Part shown: one piece after another, positions 1-7,477 of the stretch
Layout: each line of letters opens with the position of its first letter
How positions within the stretch are numbered: the first letter of the stretch is position 1
Source of the DNA: a virus
DNA length: 22,671 nucleotides
IMG/VR virus record: IMGVR_UViG_3300042992_000086
Coordinates: 1 to 22,671 of that record
Direction: 5' to 3' (one strand)
Position numbers and translations under genes: made by a program
The notes under the pieces: generated by a model
The model's database searches: none
What the model was told of the DNA's origin: nothing
The model's input: the letters and a program-made list of their open reading frames with translations, nothing else

Positions 1-650
1 ACCTTTGTACCCGAGAATCCGTTTTGAACTTCGTTTATTAAATAGTCGCTTACTTCTTCTTCTAAAACTGCGTAAGGTATAGCGCCTTGGTAGTCGGGGT
101 AAGCGTAGTATTTCATTCCAACCCCGTAAGGCTTAACGAACATTATTTCTACTTTGTCTTTAGAGTGTCCAAACGCGGGAATTCGCGTAGGTGGAAACTT
201 GCGTACGTCTTCCCAATTATCCGAATAAAAATAACCCGTTATTTCGCCTTTATCGTTGCATTTTTCCGCACGTAAAAGATTCACGGGCATATGGTAAACT
301 TTTAAGATTTTATCGTGCTTATCGTTGTAATGAATTTGAATAGCAAACTGCCCGAATAGTTTTCTATCGAATACCATTTTACGCAAACAATCCGCACTAA
401 ACAAGGTCATCATTTGAGCGTATTCGTTAGGCTTACGCGAAGCGTCTAAGGCGCTAAGACCTTTGCCGTAAATTAAACGGCTTACGTTATTTATTATCGC
501 GCTGTTTGTAGTGGATTTCGTGTACCTATCTATTAAGTACCCGAAGTAGTTATTATCTTCCCCGAATTCTACCCACGCGTCGCGTTTAGATTCTTGGATA
601 GTTGGTTGTTGATATTCCGCGAGTTGAAGTATATGGACGTTATTACTCAT
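1..650 (-). CDS. Phage portal protein (N-terminal part, cut by window edge)
   Basis: The minus-strand frame from ATG 650 stays open to position 1, giving 216 codons of a longer gene. Sequence recognised as portal: EYQQPTIQESKRDAWVEFGE, DNNYFGYLIDRYTKSTTNSA with IINNVSRLIYGKGL, then CLRKMVFDRKLFGQFAIQIH, a YHMPVNLLRAEKCNDKGEI loop and GYFYSDNWED. This matches the wing/clip region of portals from Bacteroidota phages, which form the dodecamer at the unique vertex, bind terminase and pass DNA. The start overlaps the upstream stop by 8 nt. The portal comes after the capsid and tail-tube genes here, unlike the normal place directly after terL. Confidence 0.82.
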   Translation of the reverse strand, partial: MSNNVHILQLAEYQQPTIQESKRDAWVEFGEDNNYFGYLIDRYTKSTTNSAIINNVSRLIYGKGLSALDASRKPNEYAQMMTLFSADCLRKMVFDRKLFGQFAIQIHYNDKHDKILKVYHMPVNLLRAEKCNDKGEITGYFYSDNWEDVRKFPPTRIPAFGHSKDKVEIMFVKPYGVGMKYYAYPDYQGAIPYAVLEEEVSDYLINEVQNGFSGTK

Positions 651-975
651 ACATTATAAAGTCGTTAGTTGTTTGGTTGCTAATGTAACCGCCGTTATTT
701 ACTGAAAACGTGTCTATCGGTTGGTTAGTGCAAAAGATACGCTCCTTTAGAACTAAATCTCCGTTCGCGTCTTTTAATACCATCCAATAAAATCGGTTTT
801 CTTCGGTTGGTAAGATAGCCGTAAATTGGTAGACGTAATCTCCTGCCGTAAACGTACCCGCAACCGATACAGGAACGTTCGTGTTTTCGTTAATTAATTC
901 GCACGTTGTTGGTGTACCATAACGCGGAATAAAATTAAACGTTTGGCTTGTTAATTGTTCTTTAACTACTATCAT
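643..975 (-). CDS. Small beta-rich structural-region protein, unknown function
   Basis: 110 residues from ATG 975. Beta-rich with an Ig- or carbohydrate-binding-like look (TFNFIPRYGTPTTCELINEN, NVPVSVAGTFTAGDYVYQFT, FYWMVLKDANGDLVLKERIF). Two Cys and no membrane segment or enzyme motif. It is between the tail-tube terminator and the portal start; its stop TAA (645-643) overlaps the portal gene by 8 nt. A small head- or tail-attached protein is likely. I recall similar proteins near portals in Bacteroidota phages, without known function. Confidence 0.6.
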   Translation of the reverse strand: MIVVKEQLTSQTFNFIPRYGTPTTCELINENTNVPVSVAGTFTAGDYVYQFTAILPTEENRFYWMVLKDANGDLVLKERIFCTNQPIDTFSVNNGGYISNQTTNDFIMYE

Positions 976-1010
976 ATATTAATAACTAGTAATCCGTTTT
1001 TTTGTGCAAT

Positions 1011-1033
1011 AAAAAAGGGGTGTTTCCACCCCC
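1011..1033 (-). terminator. Intrinsic terminator after the tail-tube gene
   Basis: On the minus strand GGGGTG (1032-1027), GAAA tetraloop (1026-1023), CACCCC (1022-1017), then six T (1016-1011). It is a near-ideal Rho-independent terminator with a GNRA loop. The gene 643-975 follows 35 nt later with no visible host-type promoter. Confidence 0.9.
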
Positions 1034-1056
1034 TTAACGCATATGAAACAAAGTTC

Positions 1057-1617
1057 TTAAGAATTAACTACCGTAGGGGAGTTAAGCAAAGTAACTAATT
1101 GTGCTTCGGTTTGAGCATCCAAGAAGTTAGCAGGAACGGCTTCTTGTCCTGTAAAAGTCAAAGAATATCCGTTCATATCTCCTAATGCAGTTCCGTTAGA
1201 AATAGTACCCGCTGTTACGTCCATTCCTCGTAAAAGACCGCCAATAAAGTATTGTCCCGCGTTCGTTTCAACGATAATGTTTGGACGTCCGTAAGATAAT
1301 AATTTAACTTGTTTGTGAGTAATCGCGTCTTGTTTCTTAAGTTGAACGCTTAATACTTGTTCGAAGAACGTTGTACCATTTTCACGTGAACTTGTAATAG
1401 TTGTTTCGAAGGAGTTTGTACCCTTTAATTCGAATTTGTAAATTGAACTTAAAGCAGGTAAAGAAATACCCGTGATTAGGTCTTCTAATCCTACCGTAGC
1501 AGAATAAGTAATATCGGTTTCGTCGTAAAGTCCGTAATTCAATACGTAGATGTTTTTTAATCCACCTACTACGTCTTTACAAGGTTCTAATCTACCGTGT
1601 GATATATCGCAACTCAT
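1057..1617 (-). CDS. Probable major tail (tube) protein
   Basis: 186 residues from ATG 1617. The start (SCDISHGRLEPCKDVVGGLK) followed by NIYVLNYGLY, then ELKGTNSFETTITSSRENGT and FFEQVLSVQL, and RPNIIVETNAGQYFIGGLLR with GYSLTFTGQEAVPANFL, is a pattern I connect with tail-tube proteins of Bacteroidota siphophages. All-beta, of the size of lambda-type tube proteins (about 180-250). It stands between two terminators, next to the capsid gene, which suits another abundantly made protein. A head-decoration protein is the alternative. Cys 3 and Cys 13 could form a disulfide or metal pair. Confidence 0.65.
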   Translation of the reverse strand: MSCDISHGRLEPCKDVVGGLKNIYVLNYGLYDETDITYSATVGLEDLITGISLPALSSIYKFELKGTNSFETTITSSRENGTTFFEQVLSVQLKKQDAITHKQVKLLSYGRPNIIVETNAGQYFIGGLLRGMDVTAGTISNGTALGDMNGYSLTFTGQEAVPANFLDAQTEAQLVTLLNSPTVVNS

Positions 1618-1639
1618 TTTATTTTAGTTTTTTAATGTT

Positions 1640-1671
1640 AAAAAAAAGGGTGGTAGTTTTATCCACCACCC
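1640..1671 (-). terminator. Intrinsic terminator after the capsid gene
   Basis: On the minus strand GGGTGGT (1671-1665) pairs perfectly with ACCACCC (1654-1648) across a 10-nt loop, followed by eight T (1647-1640). It starts 22 nt after the capsid stop. No TAnnTTTG box is seen between it and the next start at 1617, so downstream genes depend on read-through or on a promoter of another type. Confidence 0.85.
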
Positions 1672-1693
1672 CGTTATATTTTGGTTAGGTTGA

Positions 1694-2626
1694 TTATCCG
1701 TAAATTACGATGTCTTCAATAACTCCGTATTGCGCACCCGCAGCGTATCGCATAATTACACGTACGTTGTCATCTCCTAAAGTAGCAGAAGTATCAATTA
1801 CTCTAACTTCTTGCGTGTCGCTTAAAAGCGAGCATCCAAAGTAAAGGTTAGAAGTAGTTGTAGCCATCATTGAAGAAGAAGGCAATCCGTTAGCCATAAA
1901 GATAGGAACTCCGTTAAAAGTTACCGCTCCGTTGTTATACCACATTGTACCTTGAGCGTTAACCCCTGAGTTAGACGTAGCCAATACTGAGAAACCACCT
2001 AATGCAGCAACATACGCTTTAAGAACGTTTTGTGCAACATATATTTTTAGGTCGGGCTTACCGAACAAAGAAGCAGGGATAGCATCGTAAACCGATTGCA
2101 AAGCAGGAATAACGTTACCCGCGTTAATTACACCACCTGCGATATTTTGTGCAGGAGGTAACAATAAATCCGCTTGAGCGGTTGTAAATAACCCGTCAAA
2201 TTGTCCACTTGTAGATGAAGAACCTTGCCAAATAGAAATTTCGTTTGCGGCTGCAACTTTTTCAGCAGCGTATGCGATAAGGTAATCAGCAAAAGATTTT
2301 GGTAAAGTATCGAAAGAAGAGTAACCCATTTCGATGGATTGCCAAGTTGAATGAAACTCTTTTTTACAAAGTGTCATATTTACTTGAAGGTCTTTAACTT
2401 CTAAGATACGCTCGGTTAAGTTAACTTGTCCCGCAGGGTTAAAGTCGCACGTTGCATCTTGTAAAAAGTTAGTTGTTTCTAAACGTTGGATAACGCTTTT
2501 GAATTTGATGTTAGGCATAACGGTTACCCCGCCACCTTCGATAGTTGGTGCGCTCAAAAGAGCCGCAGAAACGTACTTACCTGCCCATTGGCCTGCGTAA
2601 GTAGTTGTAATGTTTGGATTTGGCAT
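1694..2626 (-). CDS. Major capsid protein (HK97-fold type)
   Basis: 310 residues from ATG 2626, with an A-rich leader (AAAAAAAAGAAAAA) that is the usual kind of strong start in this phylum. Order: a short N-arm (NITTTYAGQWAGKYVSAALL), an extended-loop-like region (VMPNIKFKSVIQRLETTNFL), the FHSTWQSIEMGYSSFDTLP spine-type segment, the A/P-domain (SIWQGSSSTSGQFDGLF, PDLKIYVAQNVLKAYVAALG) and a C-terminal strand pair (VRVIMRYAAGAQYGVIEDIV). The type and size agree with HK97-fold capsids of Bacteroidota phages, and it follows protease and scaffold. A strong terminator follows it, which fits high, separately controlled expression. Confidence 0.85.
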   Translation of the reverse strand: MPNPNITTTYAGQWAGKYVSAALLSAPTIEGGGVTVMPNIKFKSVIQRLETTNFLQDATCDFNPAGQVNLTERILEVKDLQVNMTLCKKEFHSTWQSIEMGYSSFDTLPKSFADYLIAYAAEKVAAANEISIWQGSSSTSGQFDGLFTTAQADLLLPPAQNIAGGVINAGNVIPALQSVYDAIPASLFGKPDLKIYVAQNVLKAYVAALGGFSVLATSNSGVNAQGTMWYNNGAVTFNGVPIFMANGLPSSSMMATTTSNLYFGCSLLSDTQEVRVIDTSATLGDDNVRVIMRYAAGAQYGVIEDIVIYG

Positions 2627-2642
2627 TTTTTCTTTTTTTTAA

Positions 2643-3236
2643 TTATTTATTAATTTTTTCTAGTACGGAATCCATTATTCCGCGTGGTGCTTTTTTCCCG
2701 ATTTTAGTAAACTCGGTTTTAGCTTCGTTTTCGGGGTTAAAAGAAATTGGGGTAGGTGTTTCGCTAAGTTCGGTTGCTTCGTTTGCAATCACTTCAACTT
2801 TGGAAAGTTTAGCCAATTCTGCTTTTAACGCTTCGTTTTCTTCTTTAAGTTTTTCCATTTCGCTAAAGAACGTTTCTTTAACAATGGATTCAATAGTTTT
2901 TTTAGGAGTAGATACGGGAGCTGACATTTCTTCTTCGGGCATCGCTTCGGTAACTTCTTCTTCTTTTACTTCTTCTTCAACCTCTTCTACCTTTTCTTTG
3001 ATTTCGGAAATGATACCTTCTTCAACGATAACAAGAATTCTTCCGTCTTCTAATTCGTATTCTCCAACGGGAACGGCTATCTTTTGTTCGTCTTCCGTTA
3101 CAACGAATACTTCTTTACCTGCTTCGAACGAATCCGCTTCGATTTTAGTTACTCCGTCGCCCATAAGCATTTGCTCTAACTTTACTTCGTTAGACAACAA
3201 CGCTTTTATTTTTTCTAGTAGTGTGCTATTTTTCAT
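2643..3236 (-). CDS. Scaffold-like protein
   Basis: 197 residues from ATG 3236. N-terminal part (LLEKIKALLSNEVKLEQMLM, then GDGVTKIEADSFEAG) with a beta domain PVGEYELEDGRILVI; a strongly acidic stretch (EVEEEVKEEEVTEAMPEEEM, about 85-105); a coiled coil (about 115-145, EMEKLKEENEALKAELAKLS); and a basic C-terminus (KIGKKAPRGIMDSVLEKINK) that could bind the capsid shell from inside. This organisation and the place just before the capsid gene are those of phage scaffolds, often cleaved by the prohead protease. It is separated from the capsid gene by 16 nt. Its antisense Ser-rich frame is a shadow of the acidic coding. Confidence 0.75.
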   Translation of the reverse strand: MKNSTLLEKIKALLSNEVKLEQMLMGDGVTKIEADSFEAGKEVFVVTEDEQKIAVPVGEYELEDGRILVIVEEGIISEIKEKVEEVEEEVKEEEVTEAMPEEEMSAPVSTPKKTIESIVKETFFSEMEKLKEENEALKAELAKLSKVEVIANEATELSETPTPISFNPENEAKTEFTKIGKKAPRGIMDSVLEKINK

Positions 3237-3253
3237 TTGTGTTTATTTATTTA

Positions 3254-3658
3254 TTAAAAGTCGCTAGTTAAATCTAAATACTGAAGTTCGTATTTTTCTA
3301 TTGATTTTCTTAATTCCAATAGGTCGCTTTCTTCGGCAATAGCATTTTTTATATTTGCTGTAACGTTTGCAGGAATTTCAATACCTAAATCTTTAGTTTG
3401 CTTTAAGATTATTTCGTAATCTTTTTTAGCTTGTTCGATTTTTTTTCTTGTTGAATCAATTAACGGAAAAGTAGTATTAACTAAAGCGCTTACGGATTTT
3501 CTTCCCGTTTGTGCTATATTTCTTCCCGCGCCTTTTATTTCTTCCAAAAGTTTATTTAAGTTATCGATTGAACCTAATTCGACTTCGTGTTTAGCTAACT
3601 CAACTTTGCTCGCTTGGATTTCGTCCGCTTTGTTTATTTTGTCTAAAATTGTTTTCAT
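3254..3658 (-). CDS. Coiled-coil head-region protein B (paralogue of 4027-4425)
   Basis: 134 residues from ATG 3658, after a 39-nt gap with an AT-rich leader and no promoter match. Helical: KTILDKINKADEIQASKVEL, AKHEVELGSIDNLNKLLEEI, a basic stretch (AGRNIAQTGRKSVSA) not present in its paralogue, RKKIEQAKKDYEIILKQTKD, and LGIEIP. The shared KHE(I/V)EL and KQTKDLGIE parts mark it as a duplicate of the 132-residue protein. It stands directly before the scaffold-like gene (17-nt gap). Likely part of the procapsid or its scaffold; no function is proven. Confidence 0.65.
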   Translation of the reverse strand: MKTILDKINKADEIQASKVELAKHEVELGSIDNLNKLLEEIKGAGRNIAQTGRKSVSALVNTTFPLIDSTRKKIEQAKKDYEIILKQTKDLGIEIPANVTANIKNAIAEESDLLELRKSIEKYELQYLDLTSDF

Positions 3659-3697
3659 ATTATTATAATTAAGGTTTAAAAGTTTTGTTGCATTTTG

Positions 3698-3880
3698 TTA
3701 CGGCTTCGGATACCAAAGCGGCGGTGGTGGAACGGGGTTCGGTGGTGTTACATCGCTTCCTATCCCTTGGTTTTGTAGTTCGCCCGTACAACACTTAAGG
3801 CGGTATTTTCCGTCTTTACATAAACACGCTCTTTTTCCACTTGTTCGCGCTGCTCGTGGTTTGTTTCCGTTTTCGTTCAT
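3698..3880 (-). CDS. 60-residue Cys motif and Pro-rich protein
   Basis: 60 residues from ATG 3880, coupled to the 44-residue gene by ATGA. A basic start (NKPRAARTSGKR) is followed by a cysteine knot-like ACLCKDGKYRLKCCTG, with four Cys in 14 residues, then QNQGIGSD and a Pro-rich end (PPNPVPPPPLWYPKP). The Cys-x-Cys and Cys-Cys pairs suggest a metal site or disulfides. Similar 'ACLC-DG-CC' small proteins occur in Bacteroidota phages as far as I recall, with no known role. No signal peptide is present, so it should act in the cytoplasm or virion. Confidence 0.6.
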   Translation of the reverse strand: MNENGNKPRAARTSGKRACLCKDGKYRLKCCTGELQNQGIGSDVTPPNPVPPPPLWYPKP

Positions 3881-4011
3881 CCTTGACCTTTATTTAATTT
3901 AACGTAATTCTTACTCGTTTTTAGTTTGCTCGTTTTACTTTTAGCGTGAACGTTAGGACGTTTTACCTTTGGTTTGCGAACGTGAGTAGTTACGCTTGTT
4001 TGTTTAGCCAT
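3877..4011 (-). CDS. 44-residue very basic protein
   Basis: A short gene from ATG 4011 to TGA 3879-3877. It encodes a 44-residue protein starting MAKQTSVTTHVRKPKVKRPN and continuing with a KSKTSKLKTSKNY part. About a third of the residues are Lys or Arg and there are no acidic residues. The stop overlaps the next gene's ATG as ATGA, the same coupling seen between other genes here, and the gap would otherwise be a 146-bp hole in a compact operon. I recall almost identical tiny Lys-rich proteins in Bacteroidota phage head regions. Possibly it binds DNA or the capsid; function unknown. Confidence 0.7.
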   Translation of the reverse strand: MAKQTSVTTHVRKPKVKRPNVHAKSKTSKLKTSKNYVKLNKGQG

Positions 4012-4026
4012 TTATTTCGTGTTTAT

Positions 4027-4425
4027 TTATATTGGCTTATTGTATTCGTCAATAGTTTTTGAAATAACACTAATATAAGCATAAGACTTTTTACCTTCCT
4101 TAAATGCGGGTATTGTATTTAAGTCCACTCCAATTTCTTTAGATTGTTTTTCCAACTTTTCTAATTCGCCTTGTAAAACATCGGTAGCAATTTTTGCTTC
4201 TTGTTTATACGCGTTCATTTGTTTTCTTAAAGCTAAAATCTTTTTTTCTGCGGGTTCGAATTCATCTTCTAATTTTTCAAACTTTGAAATAATATCTTCC
4301 GATTTTACAACATAGTTTATTATATTTTGTATCGTATTTAACTCGATTTCGTGTTTACCTAGATTAGTTTCGTAAATTTCTTCGATTTTCCCTAGTTTGT
4401 TTAGGATTGTGTTTAAGTTACTCAT
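4027..4425 (-). CDS. Coiled-coil head-region protein A (paralogue of 3254-3658)
   Basis: 132 residues from ATG 4425, 1 nt after the protease stop. Helical throughout: LNTILNKLGKIEEIYETN, then LGKHEIELNTIQN, a long charged coiled coil, and KQSKEIGVDLNTIP. It shares with the 134-residue protein at 3254-3658 the order ILxK(I/L)xK, KHE(I/V)EL, and KQ(S/T)K(E/D)(I/L)G(V/I), at about the same spacing. So the two are duplicated genes that have diverged. No enzymatic motif. Between protease and scaffold, a procapsid component or scaffold helper is likely, but function is unknown. Confidence 0.65.
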   Translation of the reverse strand: MSNLNTILNKLGKIEEIYETNLGKHEIELNTIQNIINYVVKSEDIISKFEKLEDEFEPAEKKILALRKQMNAYKQEAKIATDVLQGELEKLEKQSKEIGVDLNTIPAFKEGKKSYAYISVISKTIDEYNKPI

Positions 4426-4426
4426 T

Positions 4427-5008
4427 TTATTTTATGTTTAATAATTTTTTAAGTTCGTTTACCACCTCGGTGGCTTCGTCTTCTTCCGCGCTCATTTCGA
4501 ATTTATCAGCAAAATAACCCTCTATTGAAAAGCCTTTTACTTTGCCTTCTTTAACATCGTTCCAAACTTCTTCGTTATTAACTTTCATCGAAATCATCCA
4601 AGTACCTTTAGGTAGGTCGAATCCGTATAGTTTAGATTTGTCTTTTTCTTCGTCTTCGATTATCCAAGATTCAACTACGCTTAAACCCGTTAACTTTTTC
4701 TCGTGTTCGTAAGTCGCGTTGTTTTGGTTTGAGCGCATTAAAAACAATTCACTTGCTTTTCTAATCGTGTCCGAACTGAAATAAATATAGTATTCTTCGT
4801 TCTTTGCGTTTCGTCGGTAAATTTGTTTGTTAGGAACTAATGCCGCACCCATTAGAATTCTCTTTTCGGTGTCAACTTCTTTAAGTTCGATTTCGTGTTT
4901 ATTTAGGGCTATAAAGTTTTCTTCAATCGCAGGGGAATGAACTACGCTAACCGCATCTATTCCGCTTTGTTCGTCTTGTTCGTCTATAATCAATTCTATG
5001 ATTCTCAT
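4427..5008 (-). CDS. XkdF-type prohead protease
   Basis: 193 residues from ATG 5008, 21 nt after the tape-measure gene. The XkdF pattern is visible: GIDAVSVVHSPAIEENFIAL, EKRILMGAALVPNKQIYRRN, ATYEHEKKLTGLSVVESWII with the active-site-type His (H101), and GTWMISMKVNNEEVW, then VKEGKVKGFSIEGYF. XkdF proteins are putative prohead proteases (herpesvirus-assemblin-like serine peptidases using His and Ser). S112 (in LSVVESW) and S156 (in FSIEGYF) are visible candidates for the serine. It would cleave scaffold and capsid delta parts during maturation. It contains a KHEIEL motif (38-43) also found in the two nearby small proteins. Confidence 0.75.
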   Translation of the reverse strand: MRIIELIIDEQDEQSGIDAVSVVHSPAIEENFIALNKHEIELKEVDTEKRILMGAALVPNKQIYRRNAKNEEYYIYFSSDTIRKASELFLMRSNQNNATYEHEKKLTGLSVVESWIIEDEEKDKSKLYGFDLPKGTWMISMKVNNEEVWNDVKEGKVKGFSIEGYFADKFEMSAEEDEATEVVNELKKLLNIK

Positions 5009-5029
5009 AACTTATTAATTTAATTATTA

Positions 5030-7477
5030 TTAAAGTGTTGCGTTTTGTATTCTATTCCTATCCAAACTTTGAGCCGTGGTTACTTGTCCACTAACTACGT
5101 AGGCTTGCGTAGGTTGTTGTTGAAGTTGCGCTAATTGGTTTAGTCCGTTATTACCTACAACGTTGAATGAAGGCGCTTGTGTACCGCCACCCATACCACC
5201 CCCGCCACCTTCAGCGCCACCACCACCACCACCCGAAGCCGAACCACCGCCCTCGAACTTTTGCGAAGCTATTTTAGCAACCCCTACCAATCCCGTAGCA
5301 ACTGCTAACCCCGCCGCAATACCACCACGAACGGGACTACTCGGGTCGGGAACGGGTGTAAACTGCGATAAATAAGCCGAACGCGCACTTAAGAACGTAT
5401 CTATTAATGCGCTTGATATACTCGCCGCCTTTTTAATTTGAAACGCTTTCTTTGCTTGTTTTTCTCCTTTTTTACCAAACATTTCGGTAAGGTCGGAAAT
5501 AATCGATAACCCTTGTTTAGCAAAATCCGCGTTACGTTGAATACTCGCTTCCCTTCGTGCTTTGTCTTCTTCATCGTACTTTTTGTTTATCGCGTCTAGT
5601 TCGCGCCCTTTGGCTTCGGCTATGGTCTTTTCTGCGTCCGCGTTACCTTTTGCCATTTGCTCCATTTCCGCGTACTTTTCGTCTAGTAAATAAAGTTCAC
5701 GTTGTTGCTCGGTTAAACTTTGTTGGTAGTTTTGTTCTTGTAACTGCTCTATTTGCATATCGAAATCTAACCGCCGTTTCTTTTCGTCTTCTTGCATTTT
5801 CTTTTGAAAATCCTCGGTACGTTTTTTAACTTCGGCTTGGTGCTTTTCGTCTATTGCTAATAAATCTTTATTCAAAAGGTCTTTAGCGTTTACAAGTATT
5901 TGTCGTTCTTGTTCCGTTAGTTTAGATTCAGCGTTTAAGCGTAATTCTTCTACTTGTTTATTGTATTCCTCGCGGCTTATTTTTCCGTCTTGGTATTGCT
6001 TATCTAACGCGGCTTGTTCTTCCTGTGTACGTTCCTTTAAGAAGTTGTCGCGGTAATCGTTAAACGCGTCTTGTCGAAGTGCTTTTTCTTTGTCTATTCC
6101 GTCTTGCATTAACGCAAGTTTTTGGTTTTCCGCTTCTTCTTCTAACTTGGCTTGGTCGTCGTTTTGTTTTTTTAAGTTGTCTATGTATGTTTTTCGGTTT
6201 TGTTCCGCGTTTTGTTTGGCCTTATCCCCCGCTTCTTTAGCCTTATCCGCCATTTCTTTTTGGTGTTCGGCTTCCATTATTTGAATGGAGTGTTTTGTGT
6301 CTACGTTGTCTTTGTAGGTTTCGTCCATTATCTTGCGAATGGCTTCCGTTCGTTTTTTCAACTCCTTGTACCTATCGGAATCCTTGTCTTCGGTTTCTAG
6401 TAGTAAATCCATTTCGGCTTTTATTGCCTTCATTTTTGACTTTTGAACTTCTAAGTAAACGCGACCACTTGCAAGATGTGATTTCGCCTTGGATAGTTCC
6501 ATTTCGTAAGTGGCCTTACCCGAAGCCTTTGCTAAATCTATTTCTCTTTGTGCTTTTAAGTCGTTTTGGGTTTGTTCTTTTTTAATTGCTTTTGCTCGTT
6601 TATCCGCGCTTTTAATAACCGCTTCCGTGTGCGCTTCAGCGTTCTTTTTTAATTTAGCTGTCTTAACATCGTCAACCACCCCCATTGCTTCGAGCGCTTT
6701 GGTTATTCCGTAAATAATTCCAACAACAGGAAACAAAACGGAAATTAAAATCTTTGCTCCCGTTCCTAGTTTTTCGAACTTTTCACGCGCCCACATTACC
6801 GCGGCGGCTACTTTGTCAAAATTGGCAATTAATAAACCAACCGCAACAACGATTGCACCGATACCCGTGGAAATCAAAGCAACCCTAAATAATTTCATCG
6901 CGTTACTCGCTACCCCCGTTGAAGCGGCTACTCCCGTTTGAGCCGTGGCTAACCCCGTTGAAGCAACCCCCTGCGCTACCGTAGTGGCTACGTTTGTTTT
7001 ATCTACGGCTGCACCCGCTGCCGTTACCGCGTTCTTTTTGAATAATCCCGCTACTACGTCTTTAATTACCGTACCAAATTGCTTAAAGGAATCCCGCGCC
7101 TCTAATACCCCTTGTAAACCTTGCGAAAAAGCCATAGCGCTTTGAACGCGAACCATTGCTTCTTGAACCGCTTCGCCTTCTACTCCGATTAAACCTAACC
7201 CACCTTCAACGGCTTGGAATCCGTCTAACACACCGCCAAAAGATTTGGTCATAGCGTTAAATTTCGCGTCGGGGTTAAATGAGTTTACCATATCGTTCGT
7301 GAATCCGATTTGGTCTTTAAGTTCTGCGGCTGCCTTAGCGGCTTTTACGGCTTCGGCGCTTGTTTCTCCGTAGGCGGCGCTTACCCTTTGTAATTCTACA
7401 ACGGCTTCTTTATATTGCGCCTTAAGGCTTTTTACGTTGTCTTTAACCTCTAATTCAATCGTTCGTTTTTCCGCCAT
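5030..7477 (-). CDS. Tape-measure protein
   Basis: 815 residues from ATG 7477. Order: an N-terminal coiled coil (about 1-60); an Ala/Gly/Thr-rich region; hydrophobic segments near 195-265 (LISTGIGAIVVAVGLLIANF, then ILISVLFPVVGIIYG) that may enter the host membrane; a long charged coiled coil of KAK/EEQ type (about 275-690); a second hydrophobic Ala-rich part (SALIDTFLSARSAYLSQF); a Gly-rich linker (about 743-765); and a conserved-looking end (SFNVVGNNGLNQLAQLQQQP, then TQAYVVSG). This is the architecture of siphophage tape measures, which fix tail length and form or guide the DNA channel. Using about 1.5 angstrom per residue, the tail would be roughly 120 nm. It precedes the head genes. Confidence 0.88.
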   Translation of the reverse strand: MAEKRTIELEVKDNVKSLKAQYKEAVVELQRVSAAYGETSAEAVKAAKAAAELKDQIGFTNDMVNSFNPDAKFNAMTKSFGGVLDGFQAVEGGLGLIGVEGEAVQEAMVRVQSAMAFSQGLQGVLEARDSFKQFGTVIKDVVAGLFKKNAVTAAGAAVDKTNVATTVAQGVASTGLATAQTGVAASTGVASNAMKLFRVALISTGIGAIVVAVGLLIANFDKVAAAVMWAREKFEKLGTGAKILISVLFPVVGIIYGITKALEAMGVVDDVKTAKLKKNAEAHTEAVIKSADKRAKAIKKEQTQNDLKAQREIDLAKASGKATYEMELSKAKSHLASGRVYLEVQKSKMKAIKAEMDLLLETEDKDSDRYKELKKRTEAIRKIMDETYKDNVDTKHSIQIMEAEHQKEMADKAKEAGDKAKQNAEQNRKTYIDNLKKQNDDQAKLEEEAENQKLALMQDGIDKEKALRQDAFNDYRDNFLKERTQEEQAALDKQYQDGKISREEYNKQVEELRLNAESKLTEQERQILVNAKDLLNKDLLAIDEKHQAEVKKRTEDFQKKMQEDEKKRRLDFDMQIEQLQEQNYQQSLTEQQRELYLLDEKYAEMEQMAKGNADAEKTIAEAKGRELDAINKKYDEEDKARREASIQRNADFAKQGLSIISDLTEMFGKKGEKQAKKAFQIKKAASISSALIDTFLSARSAYLSQFTPVPDPSSPVRGGIAAGLAVATGLVGVAKIASQKFEGGGSASGGGGGGAEGGGGGMGGGTQAPSFNVVGNNGLNQLAQLQQQPTQAYVVSGQVTTAQSLDRNRIQNATL

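Noticed and set aside
1-650. Stretch of 650 bases that could look empty of genes apart from a short plus-strand frame at 87-275
   Set aside because: It is not empty: the minus frame from ATG 650 is open to the window edge and encodes the portal protein, so the plus-strand frame is a shadow.
2614-3267. Long plus-strand open frame (about 217 codons), Ser/Phe-rich
   Set aside because: It is the exact antisense of the acidic, Glu-rich scaffold gene; GAA/GAG codons read backwards give TTC/CTC and Ser/Phe runs. No start context or promoter, and all other genes are on the minus strand.
5163-5375. Plus-strand proline-rich frame
   Set aside because: Antisense of the Gly-rich hinge of the tape measure (GGN codons become CCN). 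No independent support.
5557-7145. Several plus-strand frames of 60-96 codons opposite the tape measure
   Set aside because: All are shadows of the long coding frame, with low-complexity composition and no coupling or promoters.
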